Positions 16,407 to 24,998 of a DNA stretch of 37,729 bases are shown in pieces (position 1 is the stretch's first letter; each line of letters begins with the position of its first letter). The DNA is from JAYRWN01 sp041917975 (GTDB lineage Bacteria > Bacteroidota > Bacteroidia > Chitinophagales > Saprospiraceae). A model generated the notes under the pieces. The model made no database searches. It was not told the origin of the DNA and was given only the letters and a program-made list of their open reading frames with translations. Both the position numbers and the translations under genes were made by a program. Location of the stretch: NCBI GenBank assembly GCA_041917975.1, contig JAYRWN010000045.1:1-37729 (forward strand). Direction: 5' to 3'.

Positions 16407-18044
16407 ATGAAAATCTGCCTGGCTCAATTAAATTATCACATCGGACATTTTGAAGAAAATACGCGCAAAATGTTGGAAGCTATTGGCGAAGCTAAAGCGC
16501 AAGGGGCAGACATAATCACCTTCAGTGAATTAGCTACTTGCGGTTACCCTCCCCGTGATTTTTTAGAGTTTCGGGATTTTATCACCCGTTGTCAAACCAG
16601 TGTCGATACGCTGGCACTTGCTGCCGTAGGCATCGGGGTATTGGTCGGCTCTCCTTCCCTCAATCCTGATCTGGAAGGCAAGGATTTATTTAATTCGGCT
16701 TATTTTTTAGCGGATGGAGAGATCAAACAAACATTTCATAAATCTCTTTTGCCTACCTATGATGTATTTGATGAATATAGGTATTTCGAACCGGCGAAGT
16801 CTTTTTCTCTTTTGGAATATAAAGGGTATAATATAGCCGTGACTATTTGTGAGGATTTGTGGAACCTGGGTAATGAAAACCCTCTCTACACCGTTTGTCC
16901 CATGGATGAGATGATCGATCTTGCTCCGGACTTTATGCTCAATATTTCTGCTTCCCCGTTTGCTTATGATCATGCCGCAGAACGCATTCATGTTTTGAAA
17001 GCTAATGTAAAACGCTATCGTATTCCGCTTTTTTACAATAACCTGGTTGGCGCTCAAACCGAAATTCTGTTTGATGGAGGTTCCTTGGTCTTTTCTCCGG
17101 ATGGTAACGTGTTTGATGAATTACCTTATTTTGAAGAGTGTCTCCGCTATTATGAATTACAAGAAGTCAGACAGGGAGGACAACAGCGTGAACAGCCGAA
17201 AAACAAGGTTGCTTTGATTCACGATGGGATCGTAATGGGGATTCACAATTATTTTGGAAAATTGGGACTTAAACAAGCAGTGCTGGGTCTTTCCGGCGGT
17301 ATTGATTCAGCAGTTACAGCAGTTTTGGCTACACGTGCATTGGGCAAAGATAATGTCCGCGTTCTGTTAATGCCCTCCCATTTTTCATCCGCTCATAGTG
17401 TAGATGATGCCCGTGAGCTCGCCGAAATCCTGGGCATCCGTTATGATATTATACCTATCGAACCGGTGTATCATCAATTTTTGGCCCAGCTCAAACTGAC
17501 CTTTGGCGACTTGCCGTTCAATGTTGCTGAAGAGAATATCCAAGCTAGAGTACGGGGAACCCTGTTGATGGGCATTTCTAATAAATTCGGTCCTATTCTT
17601 TTAAACACAACGAATAAAAGTGAGATGGCGGTCGGATATGGCACCTTATATGGCGATTTATGCGGCGGCCTTTCCGTATTGGGCGATATATATAAAACCG
17701 AGATTTACGAACTGGCTGCTTACATTAATAAAGATGCGCCGGTCATTCCGCAAAATTCAATAGAAAAACCGCCATCGGCAGAATTGCGGCCAGGGCAAAA
17801 AGATTCCGACAGTTTACCGCCCTACGATATTCTGGATCCTATTTTGTTTCAATATATTGAAAGACGTCAGGGTCCGCGTGAAATCATAGCTATGGGTTAC
17901 GATGAAACGCTGGTCCATCGGATTTTACGACTGGTAAATATTAATGAATTTAAACGCCATCAGACCGCTCCGGTTCTGCGTGTATCCTCCAAGGCTTTTG
18001 GTGTTGGACGCCGTATTCCCATCGTCGCGAAATATTTAAATTAG
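16407..18044 (+). CDS. nadE: Glutamine-dependent NAD+ synthetase
   Basis: A 545-residue two-domain enzyme. The N-terminal nitrilase-like glutaminase domain (1-260) has the Glu-Lys-Cys triad: E41 in FSELATCGYPPRD, K112 in HKSLLPTYDVFDE and C148 in TICEDLWN. The C-terminal synthetase domain (from about 270) has the ATP pyrophosphatase loop SGGIDS (296-301) and later TTNKSEMAVGYGTLYGD and the PPSAELRPGQKD segment. It amidates deamido-NAD+ with ammonia channelled from glutamine, the last step of NAD synthesis, in the cytoplasm. Length and motif order are normal for the bacterial two-domain form. It is followed after only 5 bases by the GH130-like lipoprotein, suggesting one transcript although the functions look unrelated. 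Confidence 0.97.
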   Translation: MKICLAQLNYHIGHFEENTRKMLEAIGEAKAQGADIITFSELATCGYPPRDFLEFRDFITRCQTSVDTLALAAVGIGVLVGSPSLNPDLEGKDLFNSAYFLADGEIKQTFHKSLLPTYDVFDEYRYFEPAKSFSLLEYKGYNIAVTICEDLWNLGNENPLYTVCPMDEMIDLAPDFMLNISASPFAYDHAAERIHVLKANVKRYRIPLFYNNLVGAQTEILFDGGSLVFSPDGNVFDELPYFEECLRYYELQEVRQGGQQREQPKNKVALIHDGIVMGIHNYFGKLGLKQAVLGLSGGIDSAVTAVLATRALGKDNVRVLLMPSHFSSAHSVDDARELAEILGIRYDIIPIEPVYHQFLAQLKLTFGDLPFNVAEENIQARVRGTLLMGISNKFGPILLNTTNKSEMAVGYGTLYGDLCGGLSVLGDIYKTEIYELAAYINKDAPVIPQNSIEKPPSAELRPGQKDSDSLPPYDILDPILFQYIERRQGPREIIAMGYDETLVHRILRLVNINEFKRHQTAPVLRVSSKAFGVGRRIPIVAKYLN

Positions 18045-18049
18045 ACTGC

Positions 18050-19135
18050 ATGAAACCCATCCATGTTTGTCTAATGCTTGTTTTTACCGTAGTTGGCTGC
18101 CAGGTGGAAAGACCAGCAAAACCTCACTCATGGGCTTTACTACCTTTCGAAAAAGTAGATTCACTCAACCCCATTCTCACCGCTCATTCCGGTTCCACTT
18201 TTTTCTGCCCGGTAACACAAGGTCAAGTGCACTGGGAAGCCCAGGATGTGTATAATCCAGCGGTAGTAGTCAAGGAGGGTAAGGTTTATATGCTTTACCG
18301 GGCTGAGGATACGCTTAAAGTGGTTAATGGTACTTCACGACTGGGTTTGGCGGTTAGTGAGGATGGTCTGCATTTCACCCGGTTGACCGAACCGGTATTT
18401 TATCCTTCAACGGATTCCATGCTTATCTATGAGTGGAAAGGAGGTTGCGAAGATCCGCGGGTGGTGGAGGACTCCAGTGGAAGGTATATATTAACGTACA
18501 CGGCTTACGATGGACAAACGGCACGTTTATGCGTCGCAACATCAACGGATTTACGAATCTGGATTAAACATGGCCTGGTTTTTAAACAGCCGGAACTGAA
18601 GAACATGTGGTCAAAATCCGGCTCCATAGTTTGCCGGGTAATGCCGGATGGTCGCATGGTGGCAGAAAAAATCAACGGAAAGTATTGGATGTATTGGGGT
18701 GAACAAGGTTTTTTAGCTTCCTCGGATAATTTGTTGGATTGGACTTATATTGCTGACGCCGTTGGCCAGCCCAAACAGATCATTCCGATTCGTAATGACC
18801 TGGATATTTTTGATAACGCTTTGGTTGAGCCGGGACCGCCGGCTATTATCACTCCGGACGGCATTGTCCTGATCTATAATGGTGCCAGACGCAATCCACA
18901 AACTAATGGTATTGATACGTACTGCGGAGGACAGGCTTTAATGGATATACGCGACCCGATTAAATTAATTGCCCGGTTGGATACACCTTTCATACGACCC
19001 GAAAAACCTTATGAACTCACCGGTTTAGTCAATAAAGTAACTTTCTCTGAAGGCCTGGCCTTATTTAAAGGCCGGTGGTTTTTGTATTACGGCACAGCGG
19101 ATTCACGCATTGCCGTGGCCCAAAGACCTTTATAA
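18050..19135 (+). CDS. GH130-like glycosidase/phosphorylase lipoprotein
   Basis: A 361-residue protein with a lipoprotein signal ending VVGC (C17), so it is probably anchored in the envelope. The rest fits the five-bladed propeller of family GH130: YNPAVVVKEGKVYMLYRA (68-85), SRLGLAVSEDGLHF (96-109), then GGCEDPRVVE (131-140) and YILTYTAYDG (146-155). D135 in EDPR is the expected general acid. GH130 enzymes cleave or phosphorolyse beta-mannosidic links; cytoplasmic members are mostly phosphorylases. An exported copy would be more likely a hydrolase, though that is inference. Blade repeats with DL..W and SSDNL.DWTYI are also seen. It could instead be a sugar-binding relative (GH43/32/68-type fold). 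It follows nadE by 5 bases. Confidence 0.78.
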   Translation: MKPIHVCLMLVFTVVGCQVERPAKPHSWALLPFEKVDSLNPILTAHSGSTFFCPVTQGQVHWEAQDVYNPAVVVKEGKVYMLYRAEDTLKVVNGTSRLGLAVSEDGLHFTRLTEPVFYPSTDSMLIYEWKGGCEDPRVVEDSSGRYILTYTAYDGQTARLCVATSTDLRIWIKHGLVFKQPELKNMWSKSGSIVCRVMPDGRMVAEKINGKYWMYWGEQGFLASSDNLLDWTYIADAVGQPKQIIPIRNDLDIFDNALVEPGPPAIITPDGIVLIYNGARRNPQTNGIDTYCGGQALMDIRDPIKLIARLDTPFIRPEKPYELTGLVNKVTFSEGLALFKGRWFLYYGTADSRIAVAQRPL

Positions 19136-19169
19136 AAAGGCTTGGCCATATTTAAAAAACATGGTTTAG

Positions 19170-19415
19170 TTATTTTAGAACCCGGTATTCATTTCTTAAT
19201 GGTGGACTAACCGTAACCGGAGGTATCCATGCTTTTTAGTTTTCTTACGGCATGACCGGATGGTCCATCACTTTGCTGGACGTTTCTGTGGCCCTTACAA
19301 ATCATTCCTGACCTGTGAACACATAACTTGGATTTCTTCCGTTTACTTCGGCAAAGATTACTGGTCCACAAGATTGGGCACTGGTGAAAAACATAATGCT
19401 GAAAGGCCCAAATAA
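19170..19415 (-). pseudogene. Decayed gene fragment, possibly the C-terminus of a PHP-type phosphoesterase
   Basis: This 340-base gap (19136-19475) has no intact gene. One minus-strand frame, from about 19415 down to a TAA at 19172-19170, reads VNGRNPSYVFTGQE, stop, FVRATETSSKVMDHP, then two stops (19247-19245 and 19238-19236), then KAWIPPVTV. The pattern (NG..PSY.FTG.E.FVRA...SSK....P....AW..PV) resembles the C-terminus of exported PHP-domain proteins as I recall them. The three internal stops, including a TGA (19304-19302) where Trp would fit, stay in one frame. No start is visible and no homologue could be checked, so the identity is tentative. Confidence 0.35.
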
Positions 19416-19475
19416 TTATCTGCTAATCATGAGTGCAGATCTACGATTTATTGTAATATTACCTACAAAAATTCC

Positions 19476-20318
19476 ATGATGTTAAAGTGCAATATTCTGG
19501 CTACAGTGCTGTTTTTGACTGTGATAACCATGTTTGCACAGGAAGTTCCTGTGCTTAATTGGGCAGAATTGGGTAAAACCAAACCCTGGGAAGCCACTGA
19601 ACAATGGCATCCGGTTCCGGTAAAAGTTACTCCCGGTTATTCCAATCAGCCTCCTTCGGATGCTATTGTCTTATTTAATGGTAAAAATTTAGACCTATGG
19701 CACAAGCCAAAGTATGGTTATGGCGCACGCATGGATCAGGTGGAAGCGATAATTAAAGTAAAGCAAGAAAAACCAGAATATGCTTCTCCGAACTGGGATA
19801 TACAGAATGGTGTATTGGTCGTGAAAGGTGGTGCCGGAGATATAGAAACAAAACAAGCGTTTGGCAATATTCAACTACACATCGAATGGTTCAGTCCAGC
19901 CGCTCCTGGAAAAACCGGCCAGGCTTATAGCAATAGCGGTATTTTTCTCATGGGCTTATATGAAATACAGGTACTCAATTCTTATGAAAATGGGACCTAT
20001 CCTAACGGGCAAGCCGGAGCCATGTATAAGCAAGCTATGCCCTTGGTGAATGCCAGTCTTCCACCAGGCGAGTGGCAGGAATATGATATCATTTTTACAG
20101 CCCCCCAGTTTAATGCAAATGGTTCGCTTAAATCACCTGCTTTTATAACAGCTTTTCATAATGGTGTGTTAATTCAATATCATGTTGAATTAAAAGGACC
20201 GTGTGTGTTCATTGGTGAGCCGAAATATGTCCAACACGCTCCCAAATTACCTCTTTTATTACAGGATCATGGTGACGCAGTACGCTTCCGCAATATTTGG
20301 GTCCGCGAGTTAAATTAA
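19476..20318 (+). CDS. DUF1080 (3-keto-disaccharide hydrolase-like) exported protein
   Basis: A 280-residue protein with a signal peptide (about 1-21, ending MFAQ). The body is a concanavalin-like jelly roll typical of DUF1080: AIVLFNGKNLDLWH, then GVLVVKGGAGDIETKQAFGN, HIEWFSPA, NSGIFLMGLYEIQVLNSY, and a closing RFRNIWVREL. Members of this family have been linked to hydrolysis of 3-keto-glucosides and are very common in Bacteroidota and Planctomycetota, often near oxidoreductases that make the 3-keto sugar. No such oxidoreductase is in this window. Likely periplasmic or surface exposed. Convergent with the DUF4091 gene, with 18 bases between the stops. Confidence 0.88.
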   Translation: MMLKCNILATVLFLTVITMFAQEVPVLNWAELGKTKPWEATEQWHPVPVKVTPGYSNQPPSDAIVLFNGKNLDLWHKPKYGYGARMDQVEAIIKVKQEKPEYASPNWDIQNGVLVVKGGAGDIETKQAFGNIQLHIEWFSPAAPGKTGQAYSNSGIFLMGLYEIQVLNSYENGTYPNGQAGAMYKQAMPLVNASLPPGEWQEYDIIFTAPQFNANGSLKSPAFITAFHNGVLIQYHVELKGPCVFIGEPKYVQHAPKLPLLLQDHGDAVRFRNIWVRELN

Positions 20319-20336
20319 AAGGAGGACTGATTGGTG

Positions 20337-22028
20337 CTAGTTACTTAGTAATTCAAGAATTTTTTTCCGTTTGGCTCGAAAATCACCAATGTGCATATCA
20401 TAATAATCAAAGCGGTAAATTACCTGACGCGCCAGTTCTTTGGCTTCCTCAGAGTTTTTTTCTTCGAGCATTTTTAATAATTCATAATCTACTATGCCAT
20501 CGCGCATGGCTTCCAGGCGGATTGAACTATGTAAAGTATTTTTACCCGGATAAACGATCCAGGCATCTCCACCAGGTAATATCGTTCCGCTTTCTGTCTG
20601 AATGGAGGTTGTTTCTACGTACGGATCACCATCACGCCAAAAATTAAATCCCCAGTGTAGATATCCTGGAATATTATAACGATAATTAATCCAGTGCAAG
20701 AGCCGGGTTTTTAACAAAGGCTGCTCAATAAACCGGTTAGCATATTCGCCTTTGGGATTGAGACAGGTATAAAACCATATTTCATCACCAGCCTCCGCGC
20801 GTTCCTGGTAAAATTTATAATCCTGATGGAGGTAGTCCAACTGTGGCACCCAAATCTGCACCGTATTCGCTACGTCTCTGGAATGACAAGCTTCGACTAT
20901 TTTTAAATCAGGAGCATACTGCTTAATAAACGAAGCTATTTCTATGTAAGACTGTACATTTTCGGGTATCGGCTCATCCATCAGGTGTTGCATATAAATC
21001 TTATCCCAGCCTTTGGCTTTAAGGTGTACGGTTAAAGCAGGCATAAATTGGCGATAAAAATTTCTGGCTGTATCGCTGTTGATAGACATAGAAGTAAAAA
21101 CCACAGAATCACCTTGTTCTACAGGCACAGTGACAACAAACTGACTTAACCAACCTCCTTGCCGTCCCCCAATATGACCACCTTCTATGCGGCCTATCAC
21201 TCCGGCTTGTTTAAATATTTCCACCGTCCGGTCAAAATGGGTGAAATCGAAATTCCAGACCCCCGCAGATTCCCGGCGATATTGAGTAAGATACAACGGG
21301 GAAATAATGGCCACATTCTGACGATATTCGGCCATTTTTTGCGCAAGAATTTTGATATATTGCCAGTATGCCGGTGTATATGGTTTGTCCAATTCCCCGG
21401 TTACTTTGTGTATCAGCTCGGGACTGTTGTTATACCAGTTAGTAACCCATAACCTGGTTTGCCGGATGGTCACAGGGTATATTTGCACATATAGTGGTAT
21501 CGATTTTTGCCATTTTCGTCCCTCTAATTGCCCGGACAAGGCGACTGACGATTGATATAATCCCGGAGTGGCATCCGTGGGAATGTGCACCGTGAGCCAA
21601 ACAGCTTGTGTTTCATGAGCCGGTACATCCATACTGGTTAGAGGCAGGATAGGGTCTGGATACCAATTCGTTAATGAATGAATTTTATCAATACCCGGTC
21701 TGGGTGGATAACGACCCACATGGACATAGGACACCAACCCAACAGTCGTTGTTTTAAAGACTTCCGACCCTTTTCTGAACTCACTGGCTTTTACGGTCAA
21801 ATTAGCCAATTTTGCTGTACTCCTTATCGCTATTTGGAAAGAAGCGTGTTCGCCCCGCGCTACCGGAGTTGCTGAATCCTGGAGGGTGATAAACTGAGTA
21901 CTCTCCTTAAATATTTTTTCTAAGGGATCTACTACGGTAACTATCACATCACCCGATTGAGCATAAAACAGAGTGATGGAAGAACAAAATATAACCCAAA
22001 GAATCAAACTCCTTTTTGAAACTGACAT
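20337..22028 (-). CDS. Exported DUF4091 protein, GH123-like glycoside hydrolase
   Basis: A 563-residue protein with a signal peptide (about 1-23, ending LFYAQ). Residues 30-185 form a beta-rich N-terminal region (GEHASFQIAIRS; P..ETQAVWLTVHIPTDATPGLY). From about 190 a TIM-barrel-like domain follows, with YMQHLMDEPIPEN (345-357). The adjacent D351-E352 match the Asp-Glu pair used in substrate-assisted catalysis by GH123 beta-N-acetylgalactosaminidases. The C-terminal part, with LHWGFNFW.DGDPY, GGDAWIVYPG and S.RLEAMRDGIVDYELL, is the DUF4091 signature. The protein probably removes amino sugars from host or algal glycans outside the cytoplasm; exact substrate unknown. Confidence 0.85.
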   Translation of the reverse strand: MSVSKRSLILWVIFCSSITLFYAQSGDVIVTVVDPLEKIFKESTQFITLQDSATPVARGEHASFQIAIRSTAKLANLTVKASEFRKGSEVFKTTTVGLVSYVHVGRYPPRPGIDKIHSLTNWYPDPILPLTSMDVPAHETQAVWLTVHIPTDATPGLYQSSVALSGQLEGRKWQKSIPLYVQIYPVTIRQTRLWVTNWYNNSPELIHKVTGELDKPYTPAYWQYIKILAQKMAEYRQNVAIISPLYLTQYRRESAGVWNFDFTHFDRTVEIFKQAGVIGRIEGGHIGGRQGGWLSQFVVTVPVEQGDSVVFTSMSINSDTARNFYRQFMPALTVHLKAKGWDKIYMQHLMDEPIPENVQSYIEIASFIKQYAPDLKIVEACHSRDVANTVQIWVPQLDYLHQDYKFYQERAEAGDEIWFYTCLNPKGEYANRFIEQPLLKTRLLHWINYRYNIPGYLHWGFNFWRDGDPYVETTSIQTESGTILPGGDAWIVYPGKNTLHSSIRLEAMRDGIVDYELLKMLEEKNSEEAKELARQVIYRFDYYDMHIGDFRAKRKKILELLSN

Positions 22029-22136
22029 TTTGGTACGGATTTAGACCTTTCAAGGTCGTAATAAAGCCGACCAAAGACAATGATTTAGCGCATTATGAAT
22101 AAAGTTTTATTTCCCCTGAAATAAAAATGATTTTGA

Positions 22137-22727
22137 CTATTTCGAATTTGCTGATCCATTGGAAAAACTGATCGGGACCTCAACTTTGACAAATTCCCAT
22201 AAAAAATTTAGCATGGCTCCTCCAGAACTACCTTCAGAGAAATAAGCCGTGAAAGCGTCCTGCTCCTCATTTAATGTTTTAACCGGAACTACCACTTGCC
22301 CGATTATTTTTGATTCATCCAAGTTATAGTGACCCCAGATATATAAATCCTTACTGATGAGGATTGTCCATTGTCTTTGCTCCACTTTGGCAAACAAAGA
22401 ATAGTTACCGGCATTGAGTTTTACAGAGCCGAAAGTAGCCGGAGTAAATAAGTTTAATTCCGTAGCTTCATTGGCACCTAAACGCCACACTTCACCATAG
22501 GGGACTAAATCACCAAAAATAGTCCGACCCTTTTTTTGAGGGCGAGAATAAATTAGCCTGGCTTTAGGGCTGATGTTACGATCATCACCTTTCTGAAAAT
22601 TTCTAAACGGTATAGTTACCGGGTAATAGGCTACGTCCAATGGACTTTTATCTACAGCCGGAATCTTATCCTGACCGGTCAACCCCCATGCTTGCAAGAA
22701 CATGACCAACACTATAATATACTTCAT
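22137..22727 (-). CDS. DUF2911 domain exported protein
   Basis: A 196-residue protein with a signal peptide (about 1-19, ending LTGQ). The remainder has the DUF2911 pattern: ISPKARLIYSRPQKKGRTIFG, LVPYGEVWRLGANEATEL, and a later F.KVEQ..WTILISKD.YIWGHYNLDE stretch. This is a beta-rich domain seen in periplasmic proteins of Bacteroidota, with no established biochemical function. It lies upstream of, and divergent from, the efflux operon, separated by 216 bases. It could share regulatory sequence with that operon, but nothing else links them. Confidence 0.88.
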   Translation of the reverse strand: MKYIIVLVMFLQAWGLTGQDKIPAVDKSPLDVAYYPVTIPFRNFQKGDDRNISPKARLIYSRPQKKGRTIFGDLVPYGEVWRLGANEATELNLFTPATFGSVKLNAGNYSLFAKVEQRQWTILISKDLYIWGHYNLDESKIIGQVVVPVKTLNEEQDAFTAYFSEGSSGGAMLNFLWEFVKVEVPISFSNGSANSK

Positions 22728-22860
22728 GACGTATTTTTTATTTCGGTTAACAAGATAAACTTATTCCTGGTTGCATAAACAGGCAAATATTCTTGCTGCT
22801 TTAATTGTATCATTTTCGGACACTCAGTGTTTCAAAATCGAACATATGAAATATTATGTT

Positions 22861-22885
22861 ATTTACAATTAACTGATTTACAATT
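22861..22885 (+). repeat. Direct repeat ATTTACAATT, two copies, period 15
   Basis: Two exact copies of ATTTACAATT (22861-22870 and 22876-22885) lie upstream of the efflux operon in the divergent intergenic region. A 15-base period is longer than one helical turn. They could be binding sites for a regulator, or chance in A/T-rich sequence. Confidence 0.5.
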
Positions 22886-22899
22886 GTTGCAACTTTGGT

Positions 22900-22936
22900 A
22901 CGGTTTATACCGTCCTTATTGCAGTACTTAAATTTG
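22900..22936 (+). promoter_or_regulatory. Inverted repeat and -7-like box before the efflux operon
   Basis: ACGGT-TTAT-ACCGT (22900-22913) is a perfect 5-base inverted repeat. TAAATTTG (22929-22936) matches the Bacteroidota -7 box and ends 7 bases before the GTG of the adaptor gene. If this box is used, transcription would start at or next to the start codon, giving a leaderless or nearly leaderless message. The inverted repeat would then overlap the -33 region, a good place for a repressor. Confidence 0.38.
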
Positions 22937-22943
22937 TTAATTT

Positions 22944-24197
22944 GTGGATAGACCGATAGCAAAAAAAACCTGGACGGTAAGACGTATAGCCATGATCATT
23001 GGACTAATGGCCATAGCCACCCTGATTTATATGGCAGTAAAATCATCTACCGGCAAGAAAAGGTTGAACGTAAATCCTGAACGTATCACCATCAGCGAAG
23101 TCCAGCGCGGACCGTTTCAGGAATTTATTCCGGTAAATGGTATAGTGATGCCTCTGACCACTATCTACTTGGATGCCGTAGAGGGTGGCCGGGTTGAAGA
23201 ACGTTTTGTGGAAGATGGGGCCATGATGAAAAGAGGACAACCCATCATACGTTTGGAAAACACCGATTTGGAGCTTAGTTTGGCTAATCAGGAGACGGCT
23301 GTTTTTGAGGTGCTGACTCAGATGCAAAATACCCGTAACAATGCCGTGCAAAATACTATTCGCCAGTTAAATCAAATGGCGGAAGTGGAGAATGCTTTGG
23401 AAGAAGCCCGACGCGTTTATGAATTAAATAAAAAACTTTACGGGGAAAAGGTTATCGGTTCGCAAGAATATAAATCCTCTGAAAATTTATACAATTACCA
23501 GATCAGACGACGCGACCTGACTGCCAAAACATTGGAGCAGGATTCCATAACTATGGATCAACAACTGACTCAAATGGCCGAGTCCTACAATCGTATGCAA
23601 AACGCTTTGCGCTTAATGCGGCGTAAGGTGGAAGACCTGATCGTCCGTGCTCCTGTAGATGGCCAACTAACATCTTTGGATGCTGAATTTGGACAAACCA
23701 AAACCAAAGGCGAACGCCTGGGTCAAATTGACGTCACCAGCGGTTATAAAGTGCGTGCTGATATTGATGAATATTATATCGCGCGTATTTATACCGGACT
23801 AGCCGGAACTTTTTCATTCGCTGGTGCGGGCTATAAATTGGTGATCAAAAAAATCTACACGCAGGTGGTTAATGGTCGGTTCCAGGTGGATATGGAGTTC
23901 GAAGGAGAGGTGCCTAATAACATCCGGCGAGGTCAGAACTTGCAAATCCGCGTGGCCTTAAGTGATGAGACCGAAGCGATCCTATTAGCAAAAGGTGGAT
24001 TTTTTCAACAAACCACCGGTAATTGGGTGTTTAAAGTGGGTGAAAACGGGCAAGCAGCTTATCGGGTAGATATACAAATTAACCGGCAAAGTCCGGAATA
24101 TTACGAAGTCACCAGTGGTCTGCAACCGGGGGATAAAGTGATTACCTCCAGTTACGAAAATTACCAGGGCATGGATGAATTAATTTTTAAGAAATAA
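22944..24197 (+). CDS. HlyD/MacA-type periplasmic adaptor of an ABC efflux system
   Basis: A 417-residue membrane fusion protein. The start is a GTG at 22944: a stop lies just upstream in frame, and the next ATG would remove the positively charged leader before the single membrane segment (15-33). Two halves of a lipoyl-like domain (about 75-110 and 228-262, the second with VRAPVDGQLTSLDAEFGQ) flank a long coiled coil (about 110-230). A beta-barrel and membrane-proximal region with a closing LQPGDKVITSSYE follow. It would bridge the inner membrane permease to an outer membrane channel. No TolC-like gene is in the window. First gene of the operon, with 29 bases to the ATPase. Confidence 0.92.
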   Translation: MDRPIAKKTWTVRRIAMIIGLMAIATLIYMAVKSSTGKKRLNVNPERITISEVQRGPFQEFIPVNGIVMPLTTIYLDAVEGGRVEERFVEDGAMMKRGQPIIRLENTDLELSLANQETAVFEVLTQMQNTRNNAVQNTIRQLNQMAEVENALEEARRVYELNKKLYGEKVIGSQEYKSSENLYNYQIRRRDLTAKTLEQDSITMDQQLTQMAESYNRMQNALRLMRRKVEDLIVRAPVDGQLTSLDAEFGQTKTKGERLGQIDVTSGYKVRADIDEYYIARIYTGLAGTFSFAGAGYKLVIKKIYTQVVNGRFQVDMEFEGEVPNNIRRGQNLQIRVALSDETEAILLAKGGFFQQTTGNWVFKVGENGQAAYRVDIQINRQSPEYYEVTSGLQPGDKVITSSYENYQGMDELIFKK

Positions 24198-24226
24198 TTT
24201 AAAAAATCAATTTTAAATACTGTACA

Positions 24227-24904
24227 ATGATTAAAATAACCGAATTAGAAAAAATTTATCGCACGGAAGAAGTGGAAACCGTAGCGCTAAATAAACTTTC
24301 TATGGAAATCAAAGAAGGTGAATTTGTGGCTATCATGGGACCCTCCGGCTGCGGAAAGTCTACACTCCTTAATATTATCGGATTATTAGATGATCCGGAT
24401 TCCGGTAGCTATTTATTTAATGGTATTGAAGTTGCTAAATTTAACGAACGTAAACGTGCTAATTTACGCAAACACAACATCGGATTCGTGTTCCAGAGTT
24501 TTAACCTCATCGATGAATTGACGGTATTTGAAAATGTAGAATTACCACTCATTTACACAGGAGTAAAAGGTGCTGAACGTAAAAAAAGAGTGGAAGAGGT
24601 ACTGGATAAAATGCAAATTATGCACCGCCGTAATCACTTCCCCCAACAACTCTCCGGTGGACAACAACAACGTGTAGCCGTGGCCCGGGCAGTGGTCAAC
24701 AATCCCAAATTAATCTTAGCCGACGAACCTACCGGTAATTTGGATTCGCGTAATGGTAATGAAGTCATGCAATTATTAACTGACTTAAACGATCAGGGTA
24801 CGACCATCTGCATGGTAACCCATTCAGAAAATGATGCCCGGTACAGCCATCGCATTATTCGTATGTTAGATGGCCAGGTGGTCCTGGAGAATTTAATGGT
24901 TTGA
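24227..24904 (+). CDS. ABC transporter ATP-binding protein, MacB/LolD type
   Basis: A 225-residue stand-alone ATPase with Walker A GPSGCGKST (38-46), Q-loop Q90 (FVFQSFNLI), signature LSGGQ (142-146), Walker B LILADEP (162-168) and H-loop H199. The sequence around the Q-loop and LDSRNG is that of the FtsE/LolD/MacB branch, which powers mechanotransmission-type transporters. It is the only ATPase gene visible in the locus, so it must be the energiser of some or all of the following five or six permeases, unless others are supplied from elsewhere. It begins 29 bases after the adaptor and ends 94 bases before the first permease. Confidence 0.97.
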   Translation: MIKITELEKIYRTEEVETVALNKLSMEIKEGEFVAIMGPSGCGKSTLLNIIGLLDDPDSGSYLFNGIEVAKFNERKRANLRKHNIGFVFQSFNLIDELTVFENVELPLIYTGVKGAERKKRVEEVLDKMQIMHRRNHFPQQLSGGQQQRVAVARAVVNNPKLILADEPTGNLDSRNGNEVMQLLTDLNDQGTTICMVTHSENDARYSHRIIRMLDGQVVLENLMV

Positions 24905-24979
24905 TCGTATCATTTGAGTAATTATTACCAAAATAACCTCGCTTGATGAATTTGATATATGTATTCTAACTAATTCATT

Positions 24980-24994
24980 CTAAACCTGACTTTT
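24980..24994 (+). repeat. Leader sequence shared by permease 1 and permease 2 (copy 1)
   Basis: CTAAACCTGACTTTT occurs exactly just before permease 1 (4 bases before its ATG) and again just before permease 2. The rest of the two gaps differs. It may be a duplicated translation or regulatory element, or a remnant of the duplication of the gene. Confidence 0.6.
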
Positions 24995-24998
24995 CACC

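Noticed and set aside
19200..19417. Plus-strand open frame across the gap after the GH130-like gene
   Set aside because: It has no upstream start codon and encodes a Cys/His/Arg-rich sequence with no recognisable pattern, while the opposite strand shows a protein-like motif with stops.
22944..24904. Type I secretion (HlyBD) system
   Set aside because: The ATPase is stand-alone and of the MacB/LolD branch, and the permeases are FtsX-type rather than the six-segment HlyB type.
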